64,000 nucleotides of DNA from Siphonodentalium dalli (GCA_032622095.1 CP136062.1:55717849-55781848), one strand, 5' to 3'. Shown: positions 21,401-34,040, numbered from the stretch's first letter. Notes: generated by a model not told the origin, from the sequence alone. Program-made: numbers and translations.

Positions 21401-23655
21401 CTAGTTGGACGGTTTCCATAGAAAGTAAAACATAATGACTATAAATTTCCGCTAAACGGATTGTGAACGCACATTTTTGGAACTAGCTGGAACTAACTGT
21501 AGCCCATGGATTTCCCATTTCGACATGTACGAAAATTGGTTTTACTATGATCTCTTCCCAGATATCAACTTTCCAGTAAATAGTCATGTCTTATGTCCTA
21601 GAAAATACGTGTGCCAAATACATATATATATGAGGAAACTATCCCCATACCTTGTTTACACATCGAGTCGGTAAGTATGCGTAGGTCTTCTTGGACTAGA
21701 GTGATTTTCTAAACTCGAATCCGTCTGTACAAATGTAAAAGTTAGTAGGAAATGACGTTGGATGTAGATCTAGAGTACGTCGTCTGCATGAGATAGTTTT
21801 CATGTCATTAATTTGCACATATTTCGTGCTCTGATCAGCATGGATGAAAGCCTTATTTCGAAGGTTGATTTTCTAGCATCCGGAAAAGAACATGTTCATT
21901 GCTCACATTTCTTTGACAAACATGTTGTTGATCACCATGTTCATGTGGCATTTCTATCCAATGACAACCTTGAAATACCAGTTCACCAAGCTAAATGGTT
22001 GATACGTTTACGCATACGGGTCAGATCCTGCCGTGGCGCACATTGTGTCTATATGTTATTGGTGAAATTCACTAAATGTGTAGTAGATATCGGTGCGTCT
22101 ATATATTTACTAGAATGTTTATATCCACATGTAAATACCCACAGTCGCATGGCACGGAATTGTCACATGGAGTGTGAAGGGTATACAATGTGCGTGCGGA
22201 ATTTTCATTTTTCCTCTTGATATTGAAGAAAATAGTTTTACTTTGAAACTACCTAGCTCCGATAACCAACTTGCCAACCCATTAAGTAAACCCCAGATTG
22301 TCCGCTCTTCCTTCGTGTCCTTTCCACTTTCCCGCTTCGCCATCACTGGGAAACCCATTATAGCCTGATGCTTCCGGACTAGACGACCGATTCCCATATA
22401 TTTTCTGTTCCGAATAGTCGTTACAAGTAGAAATATTGAAACTGTGTTTTCAAATAATCCAGATTTAATTTAATTTCTTTCTAATTAATTACCAGATAGT
22501 TCCTCATAGTAAATGGAAATGGTGTTGGATCCTGCAGTAGATACTGCTTCGTTGGAACATTACGCGCTGAAATGATTGTGGTAGTATGTTTAATGAGTAT
22601 GTCATCGTTAGCTCACAACCGAAGTGTTGTTTCGGCTTTCCTCTGAGCAGAACTTAAATTTCGACAATTTTCGGTGGCCATTTTGGTAGCCATCTTAGAA
22701 TTTCGTATCGTGATTGGCTACTTATACCCACGCAAAACATATTGATTTCAATCAATGATGTGTATTTGTGCCGAATTGGCGTTTTGTCGAGTGTTTTTCG
22801 TTAATAACTACCTATTTGCTATTTTCATTATTATTGGCGACCATGTTGGACGCCATCTTGAATTCTGAATTTTCCCCAAAGCGGATTTTAGCGGATTTTG
22901 AATATGTTATACACGAGATTTTCCCGCGTCTAACCATCCGACGACCATTTTAAATATCTGCCATTTTCCATATTTTGACCGCCATTTTCGCAGCCATTTT
23001 GAAACAAAGCGCCAATTTGGGTTTCGTTGAATTGGAGTATTCATAGATAATGGTATGCCCAACTTACATTGTACAGTTCTGTCCATTTCTTGTTGATATA
23101 TGACTGGAATCCCAATGGCGATTTTTGTGAAATTTTATACCGCGTTCTGTAAAATCGAATTTTTGAAGATGTAGATGAGTCTGGGACCCCATTTATGGTA
23201 TCTTTCATTGCTTCAATGATGACTTAACATGAATAAGACTAACCAAAGTTGCCAGTCGGAACTATTATCAAACAGCAGGAACTGATCTTTAAGATATTAG
23301 GCACAAACTTCAAATTTTCGAGTTTAATCCGCATTTTGGCTGCCATCTGGGGCGAGGGGTTCCATTTTTTCTATAAATAGGTGGCATCATACTTTACCTT
23401 CGCAAAAATGTTTACATTTGTATACATATGACAATATTGTTCTCACTATAATCGAATTAATCTCAGTCAGAGTCTCTTTTGACATAGGGCGGCCATGTTG
23501 GACGCCATCTTGGATCCTGGATTTCCCCCAAAGCGGATTTTAGCGGATTTTGGATATTTTATTCAGAGATTCTCCCGCGTTGAATGACACCAAGATCGGT
23601 TCTTTACCAATTTCTTCTGGGTCAACCCCATTTTTTGCGTACCACGACCAGACTA
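18480..23655. mobile_element. ~5.2-kb element with long inverted ends rich in ATGGCG motifs
   Basis: 18480-19080 is an inverted copy of about 23040-23655 (shared marks: AAATTGGTAAAG, AAATCCGCTAAAATCCGC, CCAAGATGGCGTCCAACATG, CAAAAGAGACTCTGACTGAG). A further partial copy of the same end lies at 22850-22990. The interior (19250-22800) has no recognisable gene; a 135-codon frame at 21813-22220 shows no motif. The interior holds several GGTCGTATSTCC motifs near 19960-20060. Superfamily unknown. Confidence 0.65.
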
Positions 23656-24520
23656 TTAACAGCATTCATAACATAAACCCCACTAACTTGACCACATAAC
23701 AAATCTATTACTGTTAGTATTATTACCATCTCTGAAAGCATAAAGATTACTAAATTTCCATGAACACATTCTATACATTATAACGCATGTACATGCGTAT
23801 ATGAATCTCATTCTGATATAATCTGCAGAATAAAATTGAACTGAATTGAATTCAATTAAAACCGATCCACCTTTGGGCCACAAATCATAACATATCGAGT
23901 CAGGCCGTTTCTATATGGGTCCCGTTTGGTGAGGGATGTCCACCATAATAGGGATGCAGGGGACGTTGTAACTTCCATACACTTTCATGTACTCGAAAAT
24001 TCTTTGTGATTGGGCAATTTTAGTAGTTACTTGAATACATAATATTATGTTTGTAACCGTAGGTTCATAATATTAACAGAATGACCAATTGTTATTTCTT
24101 ACAAACAATTGAAAATAATCTGCAAAGAAAACTCTATATAGTATTGACCCCTGATTGGAATTGCTTGGTTGGTCCGTGATATATATTAATACAATTTTCG
24201 AAATTCCGATACTTCACGGTAGCTCTGTCGCTCTCTTTCTCCTACAACATCTACACTTAGTATAGCTCCGGTTCGTCCACCTGGAAGTAGCTTTACCACA
24301 CTCAGCTCTGACCAATGCAACAACCCTAAATTAGCCCGATGTATGTATGTGCATATGAGTGCTTCCCAAAAATCCAAAGTGTGGGGATAATTTCGTATTG
24401 CAATATAAAACATATTAAACATAGCCTACATGTGTATATCTGACTTGCCTTTTATTATCATATATGAGTTGTCTTTAGCAAACAACCCTAGTTAAGTTAT
24501 CCTGCTAATTTGGTAAGATG
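23656..24520. other. Non-coding spacer
   Basis: Short frames only, with no recognised motif, repeat or RNA gene. Confidence 0.3.
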
Positions 24521-24521
24521 C

Positions 24522-25412
24522 TGGTGGGTCCTGCATAATTGCTATAATTCTGCAGGTCAAACTGATGCTATTACGAAAAAGTACCTGTTTTTCTAAAGTG
24601 GTTATATTCGTGGTGTATGACTAATGCGATAGTAATTATCTCATGAGTGATGACAAAACACAAAACGAGTGGCTCTGCCGCGAGCGGAAATTCATTTTGT
24701 TTTTGTAATCACGAATGAGATAATTACCATACCCAACCAAAAAGTGTAGATGTTCTATTTATTATATGCTCCCCTCAGTTGACCCATGGATCAACTGGAA
24801 AGAAGAGTAAAACGTACAAATTTGTATACCCAAGCACAACCATGGTAGTGAGCTTGTGCATATAAACTAGTTCCATTTTTTCAGATAGATTGGTTGAGGG
24901 ATAAAGAGGCAAACATCAGTATGTTTAACAGAAACATTTAATTGATCACATATTAGAGTCTTTTCAACCTGAACAGGAACTTTTAGCACTGTCTGCCACC
25001 AAGAAACCCAATCACTTTTAATTTTAGCGCTGATGGATACGAGTGAGATATCGATATCTCACTAGACGGATAACGGTTTTTATCTCATGCAAAAATACTA
25101 CTATTTGATAGCTTAGCATACAATAAATAATATTGTTAATGAATATTGGATGTGCCGGTGTTTGCATAATGACGCAATAGCTGTCTTGATTATTGTCGGT
25201 TTGCAACAAGTAATACATTATTTATTAAAACAACTATTTCATATATGTCTGTTGGAATGTTTTATACTTAATTGTTGTTATTCTCGATATGTTAAGATTA
25301 TCGGAACAACGTGAAATGACATATTTAACAAAAATAACGGTAGATATCTTAACAGCATCAGTTTGCCTTACCAGCATCATAGTAATTCAGCCGGACCCAC
25401 CAACATAATATC
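24522..25412. mobile_element. ~0.9-kb inverted-repeat element
   Basis: The left end GCTGGTGGGTCCTGCATAAT is mirrored near 25412 (complement GTTGGTGGGTCCGGCTGAAT). Similarity continues about 90 bp inward (AAACTGATGCT). A related end occurs at 43245-43370 inside the lectin-gene intron 2. An internal palindrome at about 24630-24733 pairs TAATTATCTCATGAGTGATG with CATTTTG..ATGAGATAATTA. Confidence 0.5.
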
Positions 25413-25844
25413 ACATTAGAAGGACCACTTAATCAGGGGTGAGCATACACCATTGGCATGGCCATATTCTCTTTATTGATTAAAAATAGTATAAACTATG
25501 GGTGATTTTCAGCGCACTGTGAGTAATGTACATACATAAGTCAACTCAATCCTCTATAACTGGATGTGGGTGGTTTTTTTTTGTCATAGCATATTGACAA
25601 AAAGCTCTGCATTTTATAAGATGCCATATATAGGGGAATACTTCGATTAAAACAGAAAGAGAAAGTTGTCTATTCAGTCTCAAAATCGATCGTCGGCGAA
25701 CTTTCAGCTAACCAGCTTCCGCCGCTTGGACTAAGATAGACTTTTTCGGAAGTCAGTTTATTTGTTGCGGCTTTGTTTTTCCCGTTGGCGCGTTCGATGC
25801 CTGTGTCAAATCGATTTTAGCTGGTACTTGTTGCCACTTTCTGT

Positions 25845-26098
25845 CAAGCCTTGAAATAGGGTGTCTGTCATTTGCAGAATGAGGTCCCCATAGGGTGAAT
25901 TTAGTGATGCGATCCGGTATAGCGGGCTAGCATCACCAAATTCACCCTCTGTGGACCTCATTCTGCTTACAACTCAGCAGAATGAGGTTCACAGAGGGTG
26001 AATTTGGTGATGCTAACCCGTTATGCGGGGTAACATCACTAAATTCACCCTCTGGGGACCTCAGTCTGCAAATGACAGACACCCTATTTCAAGGCTTG
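25845..26098. mobile_element. hAT-type MITE (254 bp) with 8-bp target duplication
   Basis: The whole element is a near-perfect palindrome with ends CAAGCCTTGAAATAGGG. Exact direct repeats CTTTCTGT flank it at 25837-25844 and 26099-26106. Eight-bp duplication and ends of this type indicate hAT. It sits about 330 bp upstream of the lectin-gene start codon. Confidence 0.85.
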
Positions 26099-26424
26099 CT
26101 TTCTGTCACCATATATAGCGTTCCCAATTTCCGATGTTATATTTCATACTAATAACCACGTCAGTTGCTCCCCGCGACTTTATTCCGTACAACGTCTTCG
26201 TTGGCTGTATATGGTATATCATACACCAGTTTAGCTCCTCGTTGTTGAAATTTGTGTTGACTTGTCGCTGACGCCTGTCGAACAAACTGAGTTGCCAACA
26301 CGCTGTTCGTCATATAGTGCAGGTGTTGTACCCATTACCACAGGAGGACACCCGGCCGAGGACTGAGTCAAGGCAGGCCGATGGTGGATAATTAAGTATG
26401 TAATGACGACAAACTGTAAGGGAG

Positions 26425-26740
26425 ATGACTCTTAATGCAGTTTATCGGGATTTCGTTTCCTTCTTGCTGATTATTTTTTTCATTTCTGCACCTGGGATCT
26501 TGTGTATGAATTTTAAGAGAACATCATATCGATTGAAATCAACGAACAATTATGTGTCTTCACTCTCGGCCAATAGCAAACTTGAGTGTTCGGTTTTTTG
26601 TGTCTCGGAACCTGCTTGCGTGTCGCTGTTTTTCAGTGCGCAGACCGGAAGTTGTCTGCTTGTGGGTTCAGTATTGAGTGAAGGTCAGATGGTCACATCA
26701 GCAGACGATTATAGATACTACGTCACAGCAGATAGAAAAG
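26425..26740 (+). CDS. PAN/apple - C-type lectin gene, coding exon 1 (signal peptide and PAN domain)
   Basis: Exon 1 of a four-exon gene whose other coding exons are 43035-43133, 49362-49535 and 50250-50452. The spliced frame is 792 nt, 263 aa. All three introns are phase 1 with GT..AG borders. This exon starts at ATG 26425 and gives a hydrophobic signal peptide (about 8-27, FVSFLLIIFFISAPGILC), then a PAN/apple-like domain with Cys55, Cys59, Cys65 and Cys77. The donor is AAAAG/GTCAGT at 26740/26741. The product is predicted to be a secreted recognition protein; PAN plus C-type lectin combinations are typical of mollusc lectins. The link to downstream exons is inferred from matching phase, order and strand across a 16.3-kb intron and needs transcript support. 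Alternatively exon 1 belongs to another gene. Confidence 0.7.
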
Positions 26741-27170
26741 GTCAGTAATTATATGGTTAATGATTAACGAGCAACTGGCCTTAGAATTTGTCACAGTCTG
26801 TGTTAGTCGATGTTTGCGCGGGTTCTAACCCCGATACGGGCGAACATCGGACCGATTATCAAGCTTGTTCTTTAGGAACATTTCAATGTGCTGTTCCGAT
26901 CGATACAAGACCAGTTCGATGGAAAATGACAGTTTTTGTACGCTCATTGGAGTAAGCATATTTGAGGCAATGACCACTCATACTGAGTCCGTGCTTCCAT
27001 AAATCGGTTATCTATATATGTATGTATATATAGTTGGGTTGAAATAAATGGTAACACCTTTAAGACCTATTGTATAATTTTTTCTCACGAGCTTTCGTCT
27101 AACATAGACTTTATCAAATGACAGACAAACGAGAAATGACATTATATGAACTTGATATCAATATATATAT
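26741..27170 (+). other. Start of lectin-gene intron 1
   Basis: Begins with the donor GTCAGT. No gene or recognisable repeat was seen before the 37-bp minisatellite. Confidence 0.4.
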
Positions 27171-27174
27171 CGTC

Positions 27175-28720
27175 ACAATCATCGTGGTGGATGCATTGTC
27201 CATCGCCTGTACCAATCCACGTGTTGGATTACTGTCAATCTCCCGTACAAATCCTCGTGTTGTATGCCTTGTCAGTTTCCCAAACAAATCATCATGTTGG
27301 ATTCTTTATCAATTAGCCGTACCAATCATCGTGTTGGATTTCTTGTCAATTTCCCATACCAATCCTCATGTTGGATTCCTTGTCAATCTCCCATACCAAT
27401 CATCATGTTGGATTCCTTGTCAATCTCCCATACCAATCCTCGTGTTGGATTTCTTGTCAATTTCCCATACCAATCCTCGTGTTGGATTTCTTGTCAATCT
27501 CCCATACCAATCATCATGTTGGATTCCTTGTCAATCTCCCATACCAATCATCATGTTGGATTCCTTGTCAATCTCCCATACCAATCCTCGTGTTGAATGT
27601 TTCTTGACGACGACCCGTTCCAGTCATCGTATTGGATTCCTTGCTAACCTCCCGTACCAATCCTCATGTTGGATTCCTTGTCATTTTCCCGTACAAATCC
27701 TCGTGTTGTATGCCTTGTCAATCTGCCGTACCAATCTTCGTGTAGGATTCCTTGATAATTTCCCATACCAATCCTCATGTTGGATGCCTTGTCAATCTGC
27801 CGTACCAATCATCGTGTTGGATTCCTTGTCAATTTCCCATACCAATCCTTATGTTGGATTCCTTGTCAATCTCCCGTATCAATCTCCTTGTTTAATGTCT
27901 TGTCGATCTCCCGTACCAATCCTCGTGTTGAATGTTTCTTGACGACGACCCGTTCCAGTCATCGTATTGGATTCCTTGCTAACCTCCCGTACCAATCCTC
28001 GTGTTTGATTCCTCATCGAGTGCCCGTACCATTCTTAATGTTGGAGTCGTTGTCGATATCCCGTATCAATCCTCGTTTTTAACGTTTTTTGTCGACATCC
28101 CATACCAGTCATCATTTTGGATTCCTTGCGAACCTCCCATAACCAATCCTCGTGTTGGATGCCTTGTCCATCTCTCGTACCAATCATCTTGTTGAATGCC
28201 TTGTCAATCTCCCTTACCAATCCTCGTTTTGGACGCCTTGTAGATATCCTGTACCAATCCTCGTGTTGGAATCCTTGTCAATCTCCCGTACCAGTGCTCG
28301 TGTTGGGGTTTTTTGTCAATCCCCCTCACCAATCATCATGTTGAATTTATTGTCAATCTCCCTTACCAATCCTCGTGTTGGATTCCTTATTAATCTCCCG
28401 TACCAATCATCGTGTTGGAGGCCTTGCCCATCTCCCGTATCATTCATCTTGTTGAATGCCTTGTCCATCTCCAGTACCAAACCTCGTGTTGGATTCCTTG
28501 TAGATCTCCTCTCCCAATCCTCGTGTTGGATTGCATGTAGATGTCGTGTACCAATCATCGCGTTGGGTGCATTGTAGACCTACTGTACCAATCCTCGTGT
28601 TGGCTGCCTTTTAGATCCGTGTTGGATTGCATGTATATCTCCTGTACCAATCCTGCTGGGTGCCTTGTCGATCTCCCATACAAAACCCCGTGTTGGATTC
28701 CTTGTGTTTCATATGGAACT
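27175..28720 (+). repeat. 37-bp minisatellite, about 42 copies
   Basis: The unit resembles GGATTCCTTGTCAATCTCCC followed by ATACCAATCATCATGTT. Early copies are very alike, later ones more diverged. Because 37 leaves one base over per unit, all three frames are open and give long false proteins rich in NPRVGFL/SCWIPCQS (for example 27118-27942). It lies inside the lectin-gene intron 1. Confidence 0.9.
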
Positions 28721-28724
28721 AATT

Positions 28725-30180
28725 GCAACAGATTGAATTTTGCAGAATAAATACATAACCCCATTACAAACATCAACATTTTGTAAAATGTTCAATTTAT
28801 GGCTACCCATGGTTGTTTCTACGAACCTTCAGCTCACAAGATTATTTTACCTTCCAAAGCAGGAAACATTTCCCAGGTTCGTTGAGTACTTTTTGAGTTA
28901 TACGCCCCCAAACTTGGGAGTTTAACAATTTTAGAAATTTCAATTGATTAGCTAACATTCTTATGTTATGGTCAAGTATTGTGCAAACTGCAGAAACAGT
29001 AACGGCTTTCGCACTGTTTAGTAATTGATGGATGGCTTGTGCAAAAAAAAACAGGATTACTTAATGCATTTTATGATTGAGAAGACAACTATATTCTTAA
29101 ACAAAATCACTGCACCAAATTAGGAATATAATTTCATTTAAACATCACGTATTTTCCATTAACTGTCTAGTTTTACGGCATATACTGGTTTCGCCAATGT
29201 CCATAAATTTGACATATACGTGGCATATACGTGGGATTTACGGACACTCATTTTTCAACATGTATCTTTCCAGACTGTGGAAAGATATATATTGTGATGT
29301 AAGTTTTAATATCTGGTTCGACACAACATAATATGTATACAGTTCGCGATATTTAAAATACAGAATATTGAGTCGATGACATTGCAGCAAAATCATCGAA
29401 CGATCTGCAGCTGTATTTGTGCGGAAGGTACTAATCGGAGAACAGTCTTCGTCTCGACAAATCATCTCTTTCCGACGTAACAAAAACTTGTATAATTGTG
29501 ACTTGAGTGCTCAATGTTATTTCTGTGGTATTTTCTTGAAAGAATAAACCAGTCGTGGTGACAAATTGAATTTTAGATAAAGAATTACATACTAAATTAT
29601 CTGAGAACATTTATCCCAAAACTTGGTATAGATGTGTCAACAATATAATGATAAAACACAATATTAATGCAACTAGGAGACAATAGCATGGGGAAGGTAT
29701 TTTAACCACTCTCTACGTACTATACATATTAAGCCCATCAGCCAAACCACGCATCTAAAGCATCCTCTTCATGTACTAGACAGATAAACTTAATAATATA
29801 CGAGAAAGAAAGGTTACAAGAACTTGGACCAGTTAACCTCCAGCAGTTCGTGAGTGACGTCACTGGGTCGTAACAACGTTATGGGGCATCATATATATAC
29901 TCGCACACTTCAGTTTTAGATTTGAACGTTACGCGAATCATTTAGATCATGTTAGAAATTACACCAAGCTATGATATATTTTCGGCATAATTTAGAAATT
30001 ATAAAGCGGACTATTTCGCGGTGCAGTCGCATTAATACAAAACTGTCTCATAATGAATTAGTCTCTACTATACATATAACGTCGCTAAGTAGGTCGTCGC
30101 TTCTCTATAAGGAGCCTGTGAATTTTGCGATCTTTTTTGACAAAAACTGCCTTAAAATACATTTAAATTTGTTCGTTTGA
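28725..30180. other. Intronic stretch without recognised features
   Basis: Only short frames. Nothing matches a known domain or repeat by eye. Confidence 0.3.
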
Positions 30181-30182
30181 TA

Positions 30183-30338
30183 AACAGAACATCCGCATAG
30201 TGTAGCGAAATAGAGAATTTAATTTTGCTCGTATGTTGGCATCTATTTGGCTCGCCTAGAAGCTCACAAAATAGGTACCCACATACTCGCAAAATAATTC
30301 TTTATTCAGCCACACTATGCGGATATTCTCTATAATTA
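30183..30338. mobile_element. Palindromic MITE (~155 bp)
   Basis: The end AGAACATCCGCATAGTGT is mirrored as ACACTATGCGGATATTCT, with further pairing of AGAATTTAATTTTGC against GCAAAATAATTCTTT. Confidence 0.6.
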
Positions 30339-30367
30339 CATGCTATGAAAAATCAACAAAACTTTAA

Positions 30368-30784
30368 TTGGATATTATTGCAAATAAAGACAGAAACAAC
30401 AAACTTCAACTATTTGGCAACATTTATTCAAAATTGGAATGTCAGAAATTGTTTACGCGTAACGTCTCAAAATCAAATCACAATTATTTGACAGCCATGA
30501 GTGTTAGTGCTCATAAGTTAACTATTGAAACCGAAACATACAAAAATCCCAGGCCTGACAAAGATGAAAGAAAGTGTTCACACTGTAACGCACAAGAATT
30601 CTACATTGTAATAAACATAATGAACCCAGAAATGACCTTTTTAAAGAAATTGATTTTATTAATGCCACTGTATGAGCTCATCGCATCCCCTTTAAACTTT
30701 AAAAAAAATCCTACTAAACCCACAGATAGTGAAATCAACAAGAGCCTTATGTTCATTCATTTGTCAATGCTCAATGTTAATTGA
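30368..30784 (+). pseudogene. LINE ORF2 C-terminal remnant with zinc-knuckle remains
   Basis: A 138-codon frame contains SAHKLTIETETYKN and RKCSHCN, matching the C-terminal end of jockey/CR1-like LINE proteins (pattern HxLxIExxRY..., then C-x2-C). The expected DExH..C part is damaged, and no RT domain lies upstream. It is a non-functional 3' fragment inside the lectin-gene intron 1. Confidence 0.55.
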
Positions 30785-30924
30785 TATAGCATATTACATT
30801 TATATATATATCATATATTCTTCTTATCCAGGATTGCCTTAAGCCTCTTCGGTAAATTATACAGATCATAAATCAGAATGTGGTAGTGAGCGCTGTTACG
30901 TATTTGATTCTATTCTGTATTTTG

Positions 30925-31216
30925 TAATATTTACATACTGAGTGTGATTATCACTAAATCCAGCATTCCGATTGGTCGGCGCCCACGTGACGAGTTGCAA
31001 TTATTTCTCGGTGAACGCGCAAGAGGGTCATAATTACAACCATAATTACATCGACGCATCATTGATTTTGGAGAAGAAGACCGCGTAATGTTTTGGGCGC
31101 ATTTGTACTCGCGCGGGATTTACTTAATAAATCATCAGGTTTCATTTTGTCACGATACACTTTTCGATTTAAATACATTTACTAAAGTGGCGGTTTCGCT
31201 AAATGTACATAAATAT
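30925..31216. repeat. Dispersed repeat R, copy 1
   Basis: Inverted relative to 45811-46165. Shared marks include CTAAATCCAGCATTCC, GGCGCCCACGTG, GCAATTATTTCTCGGTGAA, ACGCGGTC/GACCGCGT and ACACTTTTCGATTTAAATAC. No coding capacity was seen. A fold-back sequence is fused to the same side in both copies. Confidence 0.65.
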
Positions 31217-31255
31217 AAGGATTAACTGTCATGTGACATGACAGTTAACCCTTAA
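31217..31255. repeat. 39-bp palindrome, collapsed fold-back MITE
   Basis: TAAGGATTAACTGTCATGTG and its near-complement meet directly, with no loop. It occupies the position that the full 159-bp fold-back holds beside repeat R at 45652-45810, so it looks like an internal deletion derivative. Confidence 0.65.
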
Positions 31256-32960
31256 TTGCACGTAGCAGACATCGCTATATTGCAGCAGTAACAAACTATA
31301 TTTCCAAATTGAATTGACACCACAACACAACACAAATTTCAATTCCAAATAAATAATTCCATGCATGGACATGTATAGGTATAGCACAGAAAATATGTTT
31401 CGTTTGGAAAAAAGGTTGTGGTCACTTTCAACAAATTCAACATAGGAAAATCGAAATCGAAAATTAAAAAGCACTACTATTTTCTATCACATTGGCAAAT
31501 GACTATTGATGTTATCGATTTGGATGCTATACATTTCCCCAGTGTCAAGGTCACACATCACCCCCGTGTACGTGGTATCGCCAAAGCCGAGGGTATCGCC
31601 AAAGCCGAGGAAATGGGAAAGTCATTTTCACGTATATGATATGGGGATATGTTTGTTTCTCATCGTAAAACAGACATCGAGCATCGTATGTATATGTCCA
31701 CACGAAGCAGGAGTATTTATCCACCAGTTGTCAATCAGTTTTCCCAGATCAAACCATTAATTCTTTTTTGGCGAATTTTTTCAATGGTGTTTTTGCTTTT
31801 GCTCACTCAAATTTTCGAGAACATCCATTCACTAGTATAGTTCCTGCACTTTCACGCTTCCAAAACAAATGCCGGTACATAGCTGAATCTGTCAATGAAT
31901 CATAGGATTTGACAGAATTTGAAAAATCAGTTTCGTTCTCAATATCCGCGCGATATGAGGGGACCACTGTCTGTCCAGAAAGATGTTAACGGCACAGATG
32001 AAGATGTGACCAAACGCCGAGTAAATATGCGTATCACTTAAGGAGTTCTGATGAGTTTTCGAGTGTTTTGTGTGTATCAATTGGACTGCGAATGTCATCT
32101 GAAATATTCGAAATACTGTGTGCATATATATTATGAATGTATTTCAATTGAAATTAATTGGAACATCCATCTCAGCATTCAGATTTGCGATCTCAAAAAG
32201 GTGAATGAATGATAACGCGATGCCTTGGTCACACGCACGTGAATGCTGCCATTCGTATGCTTGCAGCTAATCGGATATTCGTTTAGTATTAAGGGCTTTG
32301 TGGACCCAATTTTAAAGAATTTTTCCAAATTTTTATAGAGTCCAAATACCAGATTATATTCATGTATGTTAGTAATCATAGAAACCATGCCAATTGATGC
32401 AACATTTTATGAGTATACTTTATACAAACTCCAAGCATGTTAAGGGCTTTGTGGACCCAATTTTTCCAATTTTTTTTAGAGTCCAAATAAAGGATTTTGT
32501 TCATTGATCCACCATTTGAAGAGTATACATCATTCTGGATTATGTTAGAAATACAAAATGTGAACTTTATTGAGATTTAAAAAAATAATTATATTTCTTG
32601 AGTTTTCTTTGAAAAAATTACTTTGAACCAGCTGTTGACAGATAATACATACTTGCTTAAACGGGGTCTTCCTGTTCATCCGGCATCTATTGTTTCCGAT
32701 AGGTGTTGCGGTAGGTGTCATAATCCTCAACATCATAGAGTTGCCGACTATAGTTTTTATCACAATTGTCACTGGGAATTGGTGGTGATGTCGAATTTCG
32801 CGGGGGATTGGCCGAAGTTTTTTTTTATTTATTTTTTTATTTTATAGTTGACTCGGATGAAATGAAATCCACGTACACATATGATATATTTCAACAAATT
32901 TATTAAATAGTCAGTATATATATATAACAAATACCATCAACATAACATAACATATATACA

Positions 32961-33775
32961 TTAATTATGGATGCTATTAGAAACTGAATCCATATACTCC
33001 AGGACGTCTATTTCCCCTGCGCCGAAAACTCTCTTGAAGTGTCCGATTGAATTATCAACCTTTCGATATTTCATCTTCCGTGGCCCAAGCTTCCCACCTG
33101 CTCTTAGCTGGATGATGGTTGATTCCTGGAAGGCTTGCTCTTTCTTCAGGAAATCGATCATCCTGAAGATATTCGGGTGGGAGCAGGATAGCACCAACTG
33201 AAGTTTTCGGTGCCAACCTTCGACGTGATTTGTTGTTCTTGGACCAATGGTGTCGTGGTGGTTCCACATTTGGCGGCCATGGCTCCCTTCTACCCAAAAC
33301 TCTGTGATGTAGTCCATGGACCGGATGACATTATCTTCAAGACCAGTGTTGTTACTTGCAGAGTAATCTTCTAAAGCTTCGAACCAGGCATCACCAACCA
33401 TCGCGACCGGTACCATAGGGAGGGCTAGAGCTCGTCGTATGAGGGTATTTTGATCATTTCTTTCAGTTTCTTCATACAGCTGTTGTAGGTGGCATTTATT
33501 CACATTTTTCAAAACTGCTTGGCCGAAATGGAAGAGGCAACCTTTCATTATGGCTGTCGGGAATGTAGCTGTCAGGGCATTTTGGGCGGCTGTCTCATAA
33601 TCGGTAAACATTGCTCTTGGACTAATGGTGATGTCTATTTCTGCTGCCTTCTCTTTCATAAGGTTGAAAAATCGTTGGTATGTTTGTTGAGTTTTGTTCG
33701 GAAGGAAACCGTACACCAAAGGACATTTTGGTATTTTGGCTATTATTCCAGGGTCTGTCTCGTCTGCTCGAAGAT
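32961..33775 (-). CDS. MULE-type transposase, exon 2 (catalytic part)
   Basis: This exon joins exon 1 (34347 down to 34041) over a 265-bp intron: donor A/GTATGT at 34041/34040, acceptor TTCTCCAACAG/ATCTTC at 33776/33775, both phase 1. The joined frame is 373 aa. Here are CPLVYGFLPNKTQQTY, then FTDYETAAQNA with ATFP and GCLFHFGQ, the second catalytic Asp and C..H block of the MULE DDE domain. NHVEGWHRKL and a Lys/Arg-rich tail follow. The segment that should precede CPLVYG, including the first catalytic Asp (DGTF-like motif) and roughly 100 residues, is absent. The protein is therefore probably an internally deleted, inactive transposase. DNA from 33776-34040 holds no trace of the missing part. 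Confidence 0.8.
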
Positions 33776-34040
33776 CTGTTGGAGAAAAACAATTATGGTT
33801 AAATGATATACAATTCATTCCGAAAATTCATATTCATATAAAGAGCGTCGCCTCATTGATGCAAAATTGAGTTGTTACTGGCTTAGTACTCGTTACGACG
33901 AATAGACATAAAGAGCGTCGCGTCATTATATAAAGAGAATGCGAAATATCTTCTTGGGAAAGAGTTGTTACTGGCTTAGTACTCGTTATGACGAATAACT
34001 GTAAAGAGCGAAATTTATAACAAATTTACTTTGTACATAC

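Noticed and set aside
21813-22220. 135-codon ORF as a gene
   Set aside because: No recognisable motif, inside a long-inverted-end element, and no splice or codon evidence.
27118-27942. 274-codon ORF with repeated FLVNLPYQSSCWI
   Set aside because: Translation of the 37-bp minisatellite; three overlapping frames read the same repeat, and there is no start context or domain.
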